Part shown: in pieces, positions 23,588-34,802 of the stretch | Position numbering within the stretch: the first letter of the stretch is position 1 | Layout: each line of letters begins with the position of its first letter | NCBI GenBank assembly: GCA_019828545.1 | Contig: JACVRA010000088.1 | Coordinates: forward strand, 1-64,000 | DNA: 64,000 nucleotides | Reading direction: 5' to 3' | From: Paracamarosporium sp. OC-R06-R3 | Lineage: Eukaryota; Ascomycota; Dothideomycetes; Pleosporales; Didymosphaeriaceae | Translations under genes and position numbers: made by a program | Notes under the pieces: generated by a model | Told to the model about the DNA's origin: nothing | Databases searched by the model: none | What the model saw: the letters and a program-made list of their open reading frames with translations, nothing else

Positions 23588-26500
23588 CTACTCCTCCATC
23601 TCCTCCCCGTTCTCCTCGACAGGCCTCTTCTCCTTCTTGACCCACTCGACAAAGTCATCAATGACACTCGGCCATGATGACGACTCATCCCAGAAGCTCA
23701 TCGCCTCGTCCTCAAGCGTGAGCTTCGCGAACTTGAGCGTCTCGTTCCACATATCCTTGTTGACGCTCTTCTTCCATTGCGACAGCAGGAACTCGGTCCA
23801 CCAGGCTTGCCACGACGAAGTCGGGCTCGTCCACCGTACGGCGGAGAGCGGCGACGTGAAGAGGATATCCCAGAAGGCGATGGCCGACTCGAGGGGCACG
23901 GCTTTTGCGCCGGCCGTCTTGCCGAGGAGGAACGTGTACTTGTAGACCTTTTCGTAGGCGTCCTTGTCCGAGGGTAGCCGTTGCTTTAGAGAGCTGAGAT
24001 GGGCTATTTGCTTGTCGAGTGTGTCGGCGCTGAGTGGTCGTGAGTTTTGAGTGTTTGTGCTGCAGCACGAGACTTACCCGAGTGACGACCAGCCGTCCAC
24101 GAAGCCCTGCCGGCCAATCTCTCCCATCGTAGGTGCTTGAATGACTTCCATGACGGCCAGAGCATCCATGCCCTCAAGATCTACACCCAGCCTCTCGAAG
24201 TACCCCATTGAGCCGTCGGGACCGATGGTGTCGGGCGAATTCGCAACGTCATCTCGGTAACTGTCGAAAAGCTTGTTGAGGTTGGTTTTAGTTGCTGAAA
24301 CTGCTGGATTTCCGACACCGCTAAAGAATCTGTATCGAAATGTCAACAATGCCATAATGAAAAATCATGATGCAAAAACAAAACGCAGTACGTTGAGAAA
24401 GGATCAGAATTTTGAGCGCTGTGTCCCGCCCTTCTCCGCTGTGCCGGTCGTTGCGGTCCAAGATTTGGAGCACTGTTTGAGTTTGGTAGGGGACCATGGG
24501 TCCGAGAACCGTCGGGCCACTGATATGTAGCGTGGAAATCATAGCGCCTGTCTACGGCTTCGAGAGCTTCGTGAAGCATCATGCCAGGTATGCTTTTGTA
24601 TACCTGGGCAGCTGCACCAGGGCCAGCCCTATCGAGTGCGGCCGCTTTGAACTCGACAATGTGTCTGAAATGCTCCTGTTGTTGGAGCGAGAGAGCCTGG
24701 AACCAGTGGCGCCTCCTGGTAGCAGAATACGAATCACTGAAAGTCTTTAGTAATCGTACAGTTCGCCTGCATTGCGAACGTTTTCGGTAGCGTACCTCAC
24801 GGGTCCAAAGGGATCTCCTATGAAAATCTGTCCGAATATATTCCTCATTTCGACCGATACATTATTCAGGAGAGCAGCAAACCCAGGGTTGTTGAAAAGC
24901 GTGATAGGCTGGTGCCACAAGGGGAAGCTCTTGGTCCTGGTCATCCAGTCGCGCCAACGGAAAAAGCAGTTTCCGGGCGAAGTGAGGTCCCAAACGAGCG
25001 GGCGTATAGGTGTGAAACGTGTAGGCTGCGGCCCAATTCTTGGCGGGGTTATCTGAGATGTAACCCCCCGCTGGTGATTCCTAGCTGGAGTAACGTGGGC
25101 TGGACGCGGCATCTGCACCCAAGGTCAGTCTAGTTCACATGGCAGGCAAGTCTGGGTCTCCCACATTTGCTGGTCTTGGTGCCGTCCTAGACTATAATCT
25201 TATTAGCCAAGTCTGACGAGGCATGGATGTAGAGATCCCGCTTACATCATTAGGAGGAGCATCACCGAGCTTGTTGACTATAAGTGGCGTTGATGCTGCG
25301 CGAACCGAAGGCCTCATCGGTGATGGTTGAGATATCGTCCGTCGCGGCGAAAGATGCGGTCCTGAAGAATAGCCAATGGTAGAGAGGCCTTGGAATTTCG
25401 TTGCAAGATTAGGCACCGATGGATTCCCCAGAGGAAAGATACTCATATGCCCAGAGTGGTACCGCTCTTGTACTAACAAGACCCGTAGTCGAGCTGCGGA
25501 ATGGTCTGCCGATTCATGGAGGGCAGATGCAACGGGAGAATACGCAGAAAGATCTTTGAACAAGCTTGAAATATTGTGAATCGTAGCATTGGCATTGAAA
25601 AGATCGCTGTTGCGTTGGAGATACTCGGGCTGGCTGAGAAGGGGCTGCATCGGCAGCACATTAGGAGGCAGTGGGAAGTTATCTGTGTCGGACGAGACTG
25701 TCCGACTAATCTGTCGAGAACGTTGACCATAATGACGCATATCATGGATCGCAGGGGTACAATCGCTAAGTAGAGAATTGAGAACGACTGGCCCTTGTTG
25801 TATACCTTGGGGTACTACAACGTACCTAAAATTCCGTTCTAGTGCTGGATACGTAGCATGAGGCTGAGTTGGCGGTTGAGCAGACGAGCTGACTGAGCGG
25901 CTATTTAGATAGAACCTGCCCGAGGCCTTACGATCTCTGCGATGACGTCCTGCAAGCTGTCTGGCTCTATCCTGGGATGACCCGAACATGGCTAACCGTG
26001 CTAGCAGGGAATCGTACCAAGGATGCAGCCGGAGAGCTGGAGGATGGTGTAGGAGGTGATGCGATGAGGTGTGACGACGAGTGAGGAAGCCAAGGACAGA
26101 GCTGTTGTTGCGATTGGAGACGCTTGTGTCAGGTGCAGAAAGAGCTGTGATGTGTTTGCGTCCATCATGGGAGTAGTTGCGAGGCTGCATCCAACAGATA
26201 TTCACTGCCCCGAAGATTCCCAAGAGCAAAGCAGCGCCTGCCCTGTGTACCGGTATGCATGCCCCTTCTTCGGGTTTCCGTAAAGCCATGTGTCAATCAT
26301 ATCATATGCCTCGTGGCTCCAAGCCCAGTCCATCTTAAATCAGCATCCGGTATCCATTCGGTGATGGTGCTCGACTTCGCACTCGGTCGCGCTTTCCGTT
26401 CGTAAAGGGAGTAGGACGGGACACAGGCACATACAACAGAGCTAACCATTAGCAAAACGAAAGAGCCACTCACGTATTGACCGCGGTGGCAGGATCCCAT

Positions 26501-26656
26501 CCTGCGCTCTTGAGGTGCTGCAAGGCATTAACTCATCCATTCATATGCCCACAAGGACCTCGAACTCACCTTGATTGCCGTCTTCTGGTCGGTCGCGGCA
26601 AAGTTCATAAACTGGGTGATGGCGACCCTCTGCTGCGAACTGTAACCTGGAGGCAT
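23588..26656 (-). CDS. DCN1: DCN1-like cullin neddylation ligase (UBA plus PONY domain), with a 2.1-kb intron
   Basis: DCN1 is a scaffold E3 that helps Ubc12 attach Nedd8/Rub1 to cullins. Exons on the minus strand are 26656-26570, 26517-26474, 24329-24078 and 24029-23588, with consistent phases, giving 274 residues (yeast Dcn1 has 269). The start MPPGYSSQQRVAITQFMNF matches the family N-terminus and leads into a UBA-like domain ending LKSAGWDPATAVNT. Exon 3 begins FFSGVGNPAVS and then LNKLFDSYRDD, the start of the PONY domain. Later blocks AIAFWDILFTSPLSAVRW, LSQWKKSVNKDMW and SSSWPSVIDDFVEWVKKE form the cullin-binding core. The second intron (26473-24330, 2144 bases) is very long for this genome and contains another reading frame. 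An alternative upstream first exon (27110-26984) is also possible. Confidence 0.92.
24343..26289 (-). CDS. Unrecognised protein-coding frame nested in the DCN1 intron, same strand
   Basis: Three exons join with consistent phase: 26289-25246, 25112-24796 and 24736-24343, giving 584 residues if it uses its own stop. The start ATG at 26289 has good context, but an upstream exon is possible. Blocks that look like real protein are LHPWYDSLLARLAMFGSSQD with RARQLAGRHRRDRKASGRFY, then FRYVVVPQGIQQGPVVLN, WDLTSPGNCFFRWRDWMTRT, FNNPGFAALLNNVSVEMRNI and RRRHWFQALSLQQQEHFRHI. I do not recognise the family. Near the end, a GTACTG donor at 24391 would let the last exon splice in phase to the DCN1 PONY exon at 24329, giving a 799-residue chimera instead. 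Coding status is supported by length and splice consistency, not by homology. Confidence 0.55.
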
Positions 26657-26983
26657 TATGAATCAGCGGTACTCCGGGTCTCCAAACGTCGCGCTGTCGC
26701 AAAGCGGGGAGCTCGAAACGGGGTGCTAGCGGTGCCTGTGTGATGAGGTCGATGGCGGACGAGGAGGGAGGCGGGGCGGGGCGGGCTGGAGGTGCAGCAA
26801 TCGAAGAGCAAAACCGGCTTCTGTGGTGATACAGATGCAGCAGCGGTTGGCGTTGGGGGCAGGCAACCAAACGGTGCTCAAGTCGCGAAATCCCCCCCCA
26901 CCACGGGCCGCAGCCTCGCTCCGGGGCCCAAGCTCCCCCGCCACAGCTACACCTCGAGCCGGTGAAGAGTGAATCGGACTCAC

Positions 26984-27110
26984 CATCGTCTTCGTGGTTC
27001 TTCGCCCGAAGGCCTTTGGGCGCCTTGGCTGCTTTGGCGGCCTTCGTCTTCTTCGTCGCTGGCATGGTCGCCGTTTCCTCGTCTTGTGGGAGAGTCCGCT
27101 TCTTGGCCAT
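26984..27110 (-). other. Possible alternative first exon of DCN1
   Basis: ATG at 27110 opens a Lys/Ala-rich peptide (MAKKRTLPQDEETATMPATK...) that ends at GAAGACGATG followed by GTGAGT. Splicing to the CAG at 26649-26647 keeps the DCN1 frame (..EDDGYSSQQRVAI..) and would give 313 residues with a basic N-terminal tail. The shorter start at 26656 agrees better with known family N-termini, so both are kept. Confidence 0.4.
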
Positions 27111-27680
27111 GGTCGCTGCGTGCAGGGTCGAGCTCAAGCAGCGCAGAGGAGAGGTGATAAACTTAAGCATACAGCGGGCGGCCTCTGCCGCGTTTAGAAC
27201 TGCTGCCTGGTAGCTTTGCGGGTTTGATATGTGCGTGGGAAAGCCTGTAAGCGTGAGCCCGGCCAAGGTTGCTGCTGTGAGGTGAGTGGTTTGCTGGCTG
27301 CGGCGGGCAGCTACGTCGCGCGTGGGCAGGTACGACCGCGCGCTGTCTAGCAAGGCTGCACCTGCAAAAGTGGCCAGAGCTCCCTACAGCATGTCCCAAG
27401 GAGCCATGTCGTTTCCAGTGCGGCATGCTGGGAATCTTGTATTGAGACGCTTCTGACAAATCTACACGTGGTTCCAGCGGTGCAAACAGCTCATCAGCAG
27501 AAACATGAATTGCGTCGCCGAGCGCTCAGCTCGCTCAAATTATATACCGCTCATCAAAAGGATATACCAATGTACAAGTCACAGCCTGGCCATGTGAAAT
27601 CGACGGAAAATTACATCCTGCTCCAGGCTAGAATCGATATGCATATGCTCTTACGCTGCGTCGTCGTCAACACACCACAT
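27111..27680. other. Intergenic region between DCN1 and MVP1
   Basis: Should carry the DCN1 promoter and the MVP1 3' UTR. No further gene was recognised. Confidence 0.4.
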
Positions 27681-30064
27681 CTATTCGCCCGTGGGCATCC
27701 CTTCAACCTCCTCGCTCAGCGCCCTCCAATTTTCGGCTTGTAGTTCGGCGTATTTCACCCGCTCCTGGCTCCAATCCTGGTGCAGCCGGCTGATGTGGTA
27801 CTGGCTGTGCTGGAAGTACAGAAGCTCGTCGCGGATGCACTCTTTGATGAACACTCCACGCGCGTGCTGCTGGACGATGCTCTCCTTATCCTTAGAATCG
27901 TCAGTATTGAAAAGCCCAGTAGAAATGGGAATGAACATACCCTAAAGATCGCATCCTCCACCTTCTCCGCCTCACCCGGCTTCACCAACGCCGGGTCTTT
28001 ATTCCTGATAGTTTGTAACTTCTGCTCGTTGTTCGATATCCGCTTTTCCAAATGCGGAATGTTGTCTTTTGCATACTTGTCCCTGCGGTCGAAGAGATCG
28101 CGCATGCTGACCAGCGTGTCACGCTGGCGCTTCAAGTCCTCCAGCACGCCCTCTTCCCAACCCTTGGCCTCGTCTTCCAGTAGCGCCCGTGACTGCTCCA
28201 GATGCCTTGCGGTCGAGTTCAAGCCTTCATTAAGCATGGGGATTTCGTTCGTGTCGACGGCATATGTGTCCGAGGAAGCCTCGGTGACCTGTTGCAGAGC
28301 AGTCGCAAAGCGGAGGTGCTCTGCGGCCATGCCCTCGTTGCGCTTGGCAAGACGTTCCATCATGTTGCAAAGGTTGATGTACGTTTCTGCGGATCGACGT
28401 ACACCAGCCCGGACAGTGTCAAACAGATCAGGTAGGGTCTTGGGGAGAGAGTCCTCGAGCTCTGGTGGTAAAGTCTTCCCAGTGAATTCCTCTTGGACGG
28501 ACAGATTTGCTTGTTTCCGCCATACAGCGAGTTCCTATAGTATTCGTCAGAAGAGAATCAGCCAGCGGTGATGGAGGAGTCCTACCGTCGGCACAGTCAA
28601 AAACATAATAACAAGCTGCTCCTGACCCAAGACAGGGTGCCTGACAAGTGCATTCGCAAATCTCGCCAACCCTTTTCTTCTCTTCTCAATAAAGCTCGAA
28701 TCCGTAGCTATATAATTACCATTGACTGTAAATCCTCAATTAACGCCACACAAGAATCACTGAAGGAACACTTACTCGCAACTCGTTTAGGAGGCAGCAA
28801 AGGTAGCTGCCGGAACGGATACCGCTTATGCAAACAGTCCAATAGCCAAACAAAATCGCTGTATCGGCGGACAACCTTGCTGTTCCGCCGCGCGCTGGTG
28901 ACCTCGTAGTTGCGGTGCTGGAACATGAAGACGCCCTCTTTCTCGGCAAGCGTGGTGACGGTTATGACTTCCTCGGGTCCCGTGCCTGCGATGCGCCCTC
29001 CGCCGAGGGACCGTCCAAGGTTTGCGGGCGCATTAGATCCGCCGTCTCCGTTCGAGGGCTGCCCAAACCCTCCAGCTTCGCCTCCAATTGTGGAACCCGA
29101 ATAGCTCTGCTCTAGGTTCGGATTGAAGCTTCCCCAGCCGCCTTCGCTGCCGTACGAGCTAGGACGCTGCGGGGTCGGCTCGACTATAGGTGTAGTGCTC
29201 GTGGTCGCGGAGTTTGTGGTGAACTGACTTGTCGTTCTTGTAGCGGCTGGCACGTTCATGCCGTTGGGCTGCGTAGGCACTGACGTGTAGCTCGAGTGGT
29301 TGTGTCCCCTGTGGAGATCGGGCGATCCCCAAGGATCCGCTTCTGGGTCACCAAATGATTGCTTGCGCATAGGGGCACGCGACCTGTTCGGCGTCGTTTC
29401 TGCTTGCGGGGCAGGTTGCTGCTGCGGCGGCGGCGTGGGCGGTGGTTGTGCCTGCTTTGGAGCTTGGGCTTCGTTCGCTTTCGGCTCTCGCTGCGGGAGC
29501 GAGACAGAGGGCACCGGGAGGTCTGATACACACATGTCGTCAGTACCATGTCCAGACGGAAAGCGCCGGCAACTTACTCCTCTTCCTCTCGTCCACACTG
29601 TCAAGCGACAGCTCTGATGCATCGTAGCCCTCTTGCGCAAGCCCTACCAGCGCATAGAGCACGTTGAACTCGTTCCTTCCCACGCCCGCGCTTTCCTGCT
29701 CCGGCTGCGACACTATCTCCACGATCTTGGACTCCTTGTCGCCCGGCAGCCCACTGCTTCCCAAAAGTCTCTTGATCTCTGCGGCACTGATGCCGTTGCC
29801 CGCGCGCTCGCCAGACTCGAGCACTCTATCAAACGCATCGATGTACGAGTCGGGCACGTCCGAAGCGGGAAGCAGCGACTTGACCAGTGAACCTTTCTGC
29901 TTTTTTGGTGTTGGATTAAAGCCCCATGGCGAATCGTCGCCATGGAAGTCGTCTGCGAACAAGCTGTTGCCTGTGGGTTTCGGATCGTCGTCGAAGAGCG
30001 ATGACGACGATTGCTGCGCTTTGGGTCGCGAGGGCAGGTCGTCGTCGTCCCCAAAAAGAGACAT
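27681..30064 (-). CDS. MVP1: Sorting nexin Mvp1 (SNX8-like; PX and BAR-like regions), five exons
   Basis: Endosomal sorting nexin needed for recycling and vacuolar protein sorting. Exons are 30064-29578, 29522-28776, 28725-28586, 28534-27941 and 27890-27681; all phases agree, giving 725 residues. The N-terminus (MSLFGDDDDLPSRP) is followed by an EH-like helical region (IDAFDRVLESGERAGNGISA) and a long Pro/Gln/Ser-rich linker. The PX domain spans roughly residues 345-460: RRYSDFVWLLDCLHKRYPFR carries the RRYSDF phosphoinositide motif, then LPPKRVAINGNYIATDSSFI and RRKGLARFANALVRHPVL. The C-terminal roughly 260 residues are helical and BAR-like (AETYINLCNMMERLAKRNEG). The order and length match fungal Mvp1. 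It is a cytosolic protein that binds membranes. Confidence 0.93.
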
Positions 30065-30801
30065 GATTATTCTGCGTCGAAGTTAAGTATTACCAAGGCT
30101 ATAGTCTACTCTTTCTGCGCATAGAGCTATGCCAGCGTGTCTCGCAGCTCCAGACGAGAGGTCGAGACGACGATAACACGACGAGGCGTCACCTCGCGCG
30201 CGATGCGACCAAGGAACAGGGAGCTACCCGAGCTTGGTTGGCCCAAGCTTCGACGTAAATATGGGGCTGTCTTGGCCACTGGTCAATCCACATCCAGCGT
30301 TTATCGTAACGAATGCAATTTGGGCAGTTCACCATTTCATCTCTATCCGAGTCGAGTCGATAAGTCGATTGGAGTTACTCGTGTTGTTAGTTGTAAACCA
30401 CCTTGGGCGGACTCTTAACGTGCATACGGTAAATGTAAACTCATGGTAAATATCTTCATTCGATACTCTGCATCTGTTCAGATACACGAGAGAGCCTATC
30501 CGCCCACTCCTATATACATGGTCCCGCAATGCGCCTTTTTGTTCTCCACCTATTCCCAACCAAATCAACCAAAAAAACATCCCAAATGTAGCTGAATTTC
30601 GTAACTCAGCGGGTATCCATGGACTGCTATGCAATCCTATCTAAACAGATTCCTTCCCAAGATGCTTCATTCGCCATACCCATGCAGATAAGCAGTGCCT
30701 AAGCACCTGTACTTCAAACCCCAAAATCTACTCCTGTGCACCGCATCGAGCCCGTCGAATATGTACTAAAGTAAAAGAGATGGGAATGGCGGAATATCTT
30801 T
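30065..30801. other. Intergenic region between MVP1 and PALH
   Basis: About 740 bases that should hold the MVP1 promoter and the PALH 3' UTR. Only short frames without motifs. Confidence 0.4.
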
Positions 30802-33216
30802 TCATCTGTCGTGATTTGTCGGCTGTGAGGGTGTGGTATTATGACTGTGTTCTGCTTGTTGCTCTTGTGCTTGCGACAGAGTCGTTTCCAAGCTGTTTTC
30901 AGAGACCTCGTTGCCTAGAACGACCGATGTTGGTGATGATTGAGTTGCTTCCCCATGCGCCTGTGGCCTGGCGCCTGGTGGTAGAAACGTATCTGGCGTG
31001 AATCGTATGCGGGAGGCGCGTCCTGGGCTACTAGGATCGTGAGATCCGTTCGAAGGCGCCGATGGAGTATTACTATTCTGTGTGGTTGGTGGAGTAGTAT
31101 GTAATGAATCGTTCGGATTTTGAACGCCAGTTCCTTCCGAGGCTTGTGATTGTTGCTGCAGTATTTCCGGTGACCACGTTCGTCCACGTGGTTGAGCAGG
31201 AATGATGGTGACTGGCAAGCTTGCATCAGCCTGTTGAGTGGACCCTTTCCTGCTCCGGAATCGTTCCCCTTGCTGGGCGGCGAAAGTACCCAGCCGATCC
31301 TTCAACGCCAGTCCGCTGTAGTTCCTTTGGGGAATGTTCAGAGAAACATCTTCGACACCCAGGGGTTCAATAACGCGTCCTCGCTGAACTTCTGGCGGTG
31401 GTGATCGGCCCCTTCTTCGGAAAGGATTCATGCTAGCAATACTCCGCCAGGCCCATTGGCCTCGGCCAGCGTCGTCACTTGCGCCTTGGACTAATACGGC
31501 GCCTTTCTCTGGGTCTTCAATGAGAGTTCCAGTGTGGAGGTGGGGTACAGATTGTGCATCGGCAGCATTCCCATCTTGCAACCGCTCCTCAATAGCGGGT
31601 TGCAAGCGCGGTACAGGCGGCGTATCGCTAATAGGATGATACCGCACTGTGTATACCGTACTATCCGCACTTGCAGTATCGGTTCTGCTTACCGGAGACG
31701 CGACATTTGGTGGTGGCGGTGGTGCATGCGTTGTTGGACTCTGTAATGGCACATAAGTGCTTCGCTGGCTACGCTGGCCTGTCCCAGATCGGCGAGCAGC
31801 CGGTGGCGGAGCAGGGATGTGGATGGTCCGCTTCTTGTTGTGCTCCGCCTTTGGTGATAGTTTCGTGACACGATTCAGCCGGTAAGCAACGTTGGTCAGA
31901 CGGCCAAGATGGCCAGACGAGAAGGCTCCGCCGTTTCCGCCGTCGCCCGGCTTCTTGCGATCCTTAGATGTGGAATTCTGACGTTTGGATCCGTGCCAGT
32001 TGATCTCCTGCGATGGTGTTGTGTTGAGCATTTCGTCTCCGTCATATATTTCTCTTCCCAAGATCCCATCCTTTCTCTCTTCTCTTTCTAACGCTTCAAT
32101 CCGCTCGACCCATTCCCAAACGATGACACTGGCAGCAGCAGCTCCCACCCATCTGAAATAATCTCCCCATCCAGCAATAGTGTAGTTAGATATGTCGGTG
32201 ATAAAAAAGACAACAGGGGTAAGAATGGCAACAATAGAGAGCAGAGCGACAAGCGACATGTTCCACATCATTGGATGGTAGAAGGCGTATCGTCTCTTCG
32301 TGATGGCGTAGTAGATGACCCAAGCAGCATAAAGCATGCTGAGGGAGAGTTGGAACAGGTAGCTCAAAGCAGGGATGGCGGTTTCGAAGTGTCGTGGGCT
32401 GTGACCCTTGTTGTACGGACCGAAGCTGTTGATCGAGTTGAAAGTGATGTCGAGCAGGATCAACGCGAAGCCGATCCATTTGATCATGACCTTCTCTTTA
32501 TGGCGCGGAAACAGGCGTATGAGCGTCTGGACTTGGGCAAGCCAGAGGAAGATGTCGGAGATGATACGCGACACCTTGATTTCCGTGCCTGCCACGACCT
32601 CATTGCGCAGCTTCATCGCGTCCATGAAGCCCTCGTTGTACTGTCGCTCCGCGATCTCGAACGTGTCGGCCGTGGCAAGTGTCAGCGAGACGGCGACGGT
32701 CAGAGCAGCGACCTTCTGCAGCCAGGGACGCGTTCCAACGCCTATGATAGATCCTCCTCCTGTGGCTCCACTAATCATGCCGCGTCGTCCCATCAGCCCT
32801 GATCGTCCGGACGTTCCTCCGACGAAGAAGGTGCGCGGCGTGATTATCAACATGATAACGAGCATCCAGGCGATGACGGTCGCGGCGCCCGTCGCATAGG
32901 CTTGGGGGGTGATTGAGGCGTGGAAAGGGTCGCGTAGGTCGGTGATGCTCGTCACGTCGCTGTCGTTTCCTCCTCCCTGGTTGACCTGCGACTGCTCGGA
33001 GGGCGGGCATTGTGGCGTGAAGACGGCGTCGGTCTCGAGGGTGATGGTGTGGTCGGGCGAGAGCTGGATGGTGCCCAGCGAGGGCAGCTTGAAGGGCGCG
33101 CAGTGCTGGCCACGCCGTTAGCAGGAAGACGGGGCTGGTACGGTCGCGATACGTACGCGAAAGGCTTCGTTGTTGGTCGGCTGCGCCCTTTTCCACCACG
33201 CCCCGGGGTCTTGCAT
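30802..33216 (-). CDS. palH: pH-response sensor PalH/Rim21, seven-transmembrane
   Basis: Plasma-membrane sensor of alkaline ambient pH in the Pal/Rim pathway, which signals through the arrestin PalF and ESCRT to activate PacC. Exons are 33216-33157 and 33105-30802 (intron GTACGT..CCAG, phase 0), giving 787 residues. The short first exon MQDPGAWWKRAQPTNNEAFR joins HCAPFKLPSLGTIQLSPDHT, and TDAVFTPQC follows, the typical PalH extracellular start with Cys residues. About seven hydrophobic segments follow between residues 89 and 357, for example ATVIAWMLVIMLIITPRTFF, RPWLQKVAALTVAVSLTLAT, SYLFQLSLSMLYAAWVIYYA and WVGAAAASVIVWEWVERIEA. The remaining roughly 430 residues form a disordered cytoplasmic tail, where PalH is known to bind PalF. 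Identity rests on the N-terminal motif and topology and is strong. Confidence 0.92.
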
Positions 33217-33472
33217 CCTCGGCGACTATACTGGTCCAGCAGCAGTGGTTTGGACGTCGGGTGCTCCCATAGCAGGTCAGACGGGCGTCATGGCCGCACG
33301 CGTGGGGGATGGATGGCGGCGTCTCGAGGTGGAGGTAGTAGTGTTCACTGGCACGGCAAGACGCAGGCGGGAAGGCTTGAGTGAACTTGGCGTCCTTGGG
33401 GGGACTGCGCTGAGGGGCGTGCTTGGAACACCATCTGCGTCGGCGGGCTGGGTAGCGCTGATCCGGGGTCCT

Positions 33473-33734
33473 CTAAGCGGCTAGCATCCCTCCCAGAAAC
33501 ATGGCCGCCTGCTGACGCCCCTCAGCCGCTCCCTGCACCACTCCAGACGCCGTGTTGGACGTCTCGAGGTCCCTGACAGCGTCGACCACGGCATAGAGAA
33601 CGTCTTCGTCCCTTGAGAGAATCCAAGTCTGCATCGACAGTGCCACTGGACGAGCTCGCGGTGTCCGACAAGACGCCTACGCATAAGCCTGGTGCGCTTG
33701 TGGCCACCGGCTCCGGCTTCAGCACCAGCTCCAT
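33473..33734 (-). pseudogene. Possible small gene with a one-base frameshift
   Basis: From ATG at 33734 a frame reads MELVLKPEPVATSAPGLCVG and then SSSSGTVDADLDSLK. One base later a different frame continues naturally as DEDVLYAVVDAVRDLETSNT and ends EGRQQAAMFLGGMLAA before TAG at 33475-33473. Joining them needs a single-base shift near 33620, giving about 87 residues. It may be a small decayed gene or a sequencing error in a real one. No family recognised, and it is close to the promoter of PALH. Confidence 0.35.
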
Positions 33735-34802
33735 GACGCATGGTGGCCATCCGAAACTGAAATTGATCCATTCTCTTCTCGTCCGTTCCTCATACGTGGG
33801 CGCTCGTCAAACCCAACGATGAATACTCGACCACTCCGGTGCTGACTCTGCGATTCACCGCCCAACCGTCTTTACGAGCAGGTGGCTTTTCTGCACTGTG
33901 CGCATCATACAAGTCACCTCAACAACGCGCTGTAACTGCATATCCAACCTCGAAGCCAATCGCAACGATGCGACACAGCAGGTTGTCACCTGTTTGGAGC
34001 CGTCTAGACCGCCGGTAAAGTTTCTGCCCATGACCCCAGTCAAGCCCGGATGGCTGCCCCAATCAGCTGCCTTAGGCTCTTGTCCCAAAGCTTGAGCTGA
34101 GTCGCCCGATCTCTGGGATGCTGCACCACACGTGCGCACACAAGGCTGCATTGTCACGCGTTCTGGGTTATTCTTGGGCGCTGCTTAGTGACACCGACTT
34201 CACTGCTTCGGCGGGAGGCTTTGGATTTCACATCGCGAAGAGAATGCGTTTAACGCACAGTTAGCGTCTGCTGCATACCCTCGCAAGTATAGCCGTATTC
34301 ACACCTAAGCCCTCTCGGACCATGTTGCATGAGGAAAATCGCCTTCCAAATATATCAATCTTGTCCACCCTAATCTCACGGTAGCTTTCAAGGGTCGAAT
34401 GCCACGACAGTGCCCTCGAACGGTAACATCCTGGATCGGCACGCCCAGCAACGCCTCTGATGCTTATGCACAAGCTCAACATCGTACTTTCTAATAATTT
34501 CTGCAATCAATAGCTTTATTATAGCAGCGGCGTACGCTCGTCCCGGGTTGCAAGGCAACGCACCAATTGCACAAACCGCGGGACCTGACTGCGAATTCGA
34601 CCAGGCTGTACTGCGACATGCTGCATTCGCACAAGTCAGGGTGATGAATCAAGATATGAAGATCAAAGTCGATAGGAATCAGTTCATTGAGAAATCCGTC
34701 AGCTACCAGTCATGACGGGTAGCTAATCAACGTCAACGCGCGCCACGCGACCTTATAGTACATACCAGCTTAAAACCTCCCTGCCATTCTAACTAAATTC
34801 TA
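33735..34802. other. Intergenic, no gene recognised
   Basis: Only short unsupported frames. Sequence becomes AT-richer toward 34.8 kb. Confidence 0.4.

Noticed and set aside
26541..27353. Single 270-codon minus-strand frame
   Set aside because: Its 3' half reads the DCN1 UBA exon in the wrong frame and the middle is GC-rich, Pro-rich chance sequence. Only the 27110-26984 part is kept as a possible exon.
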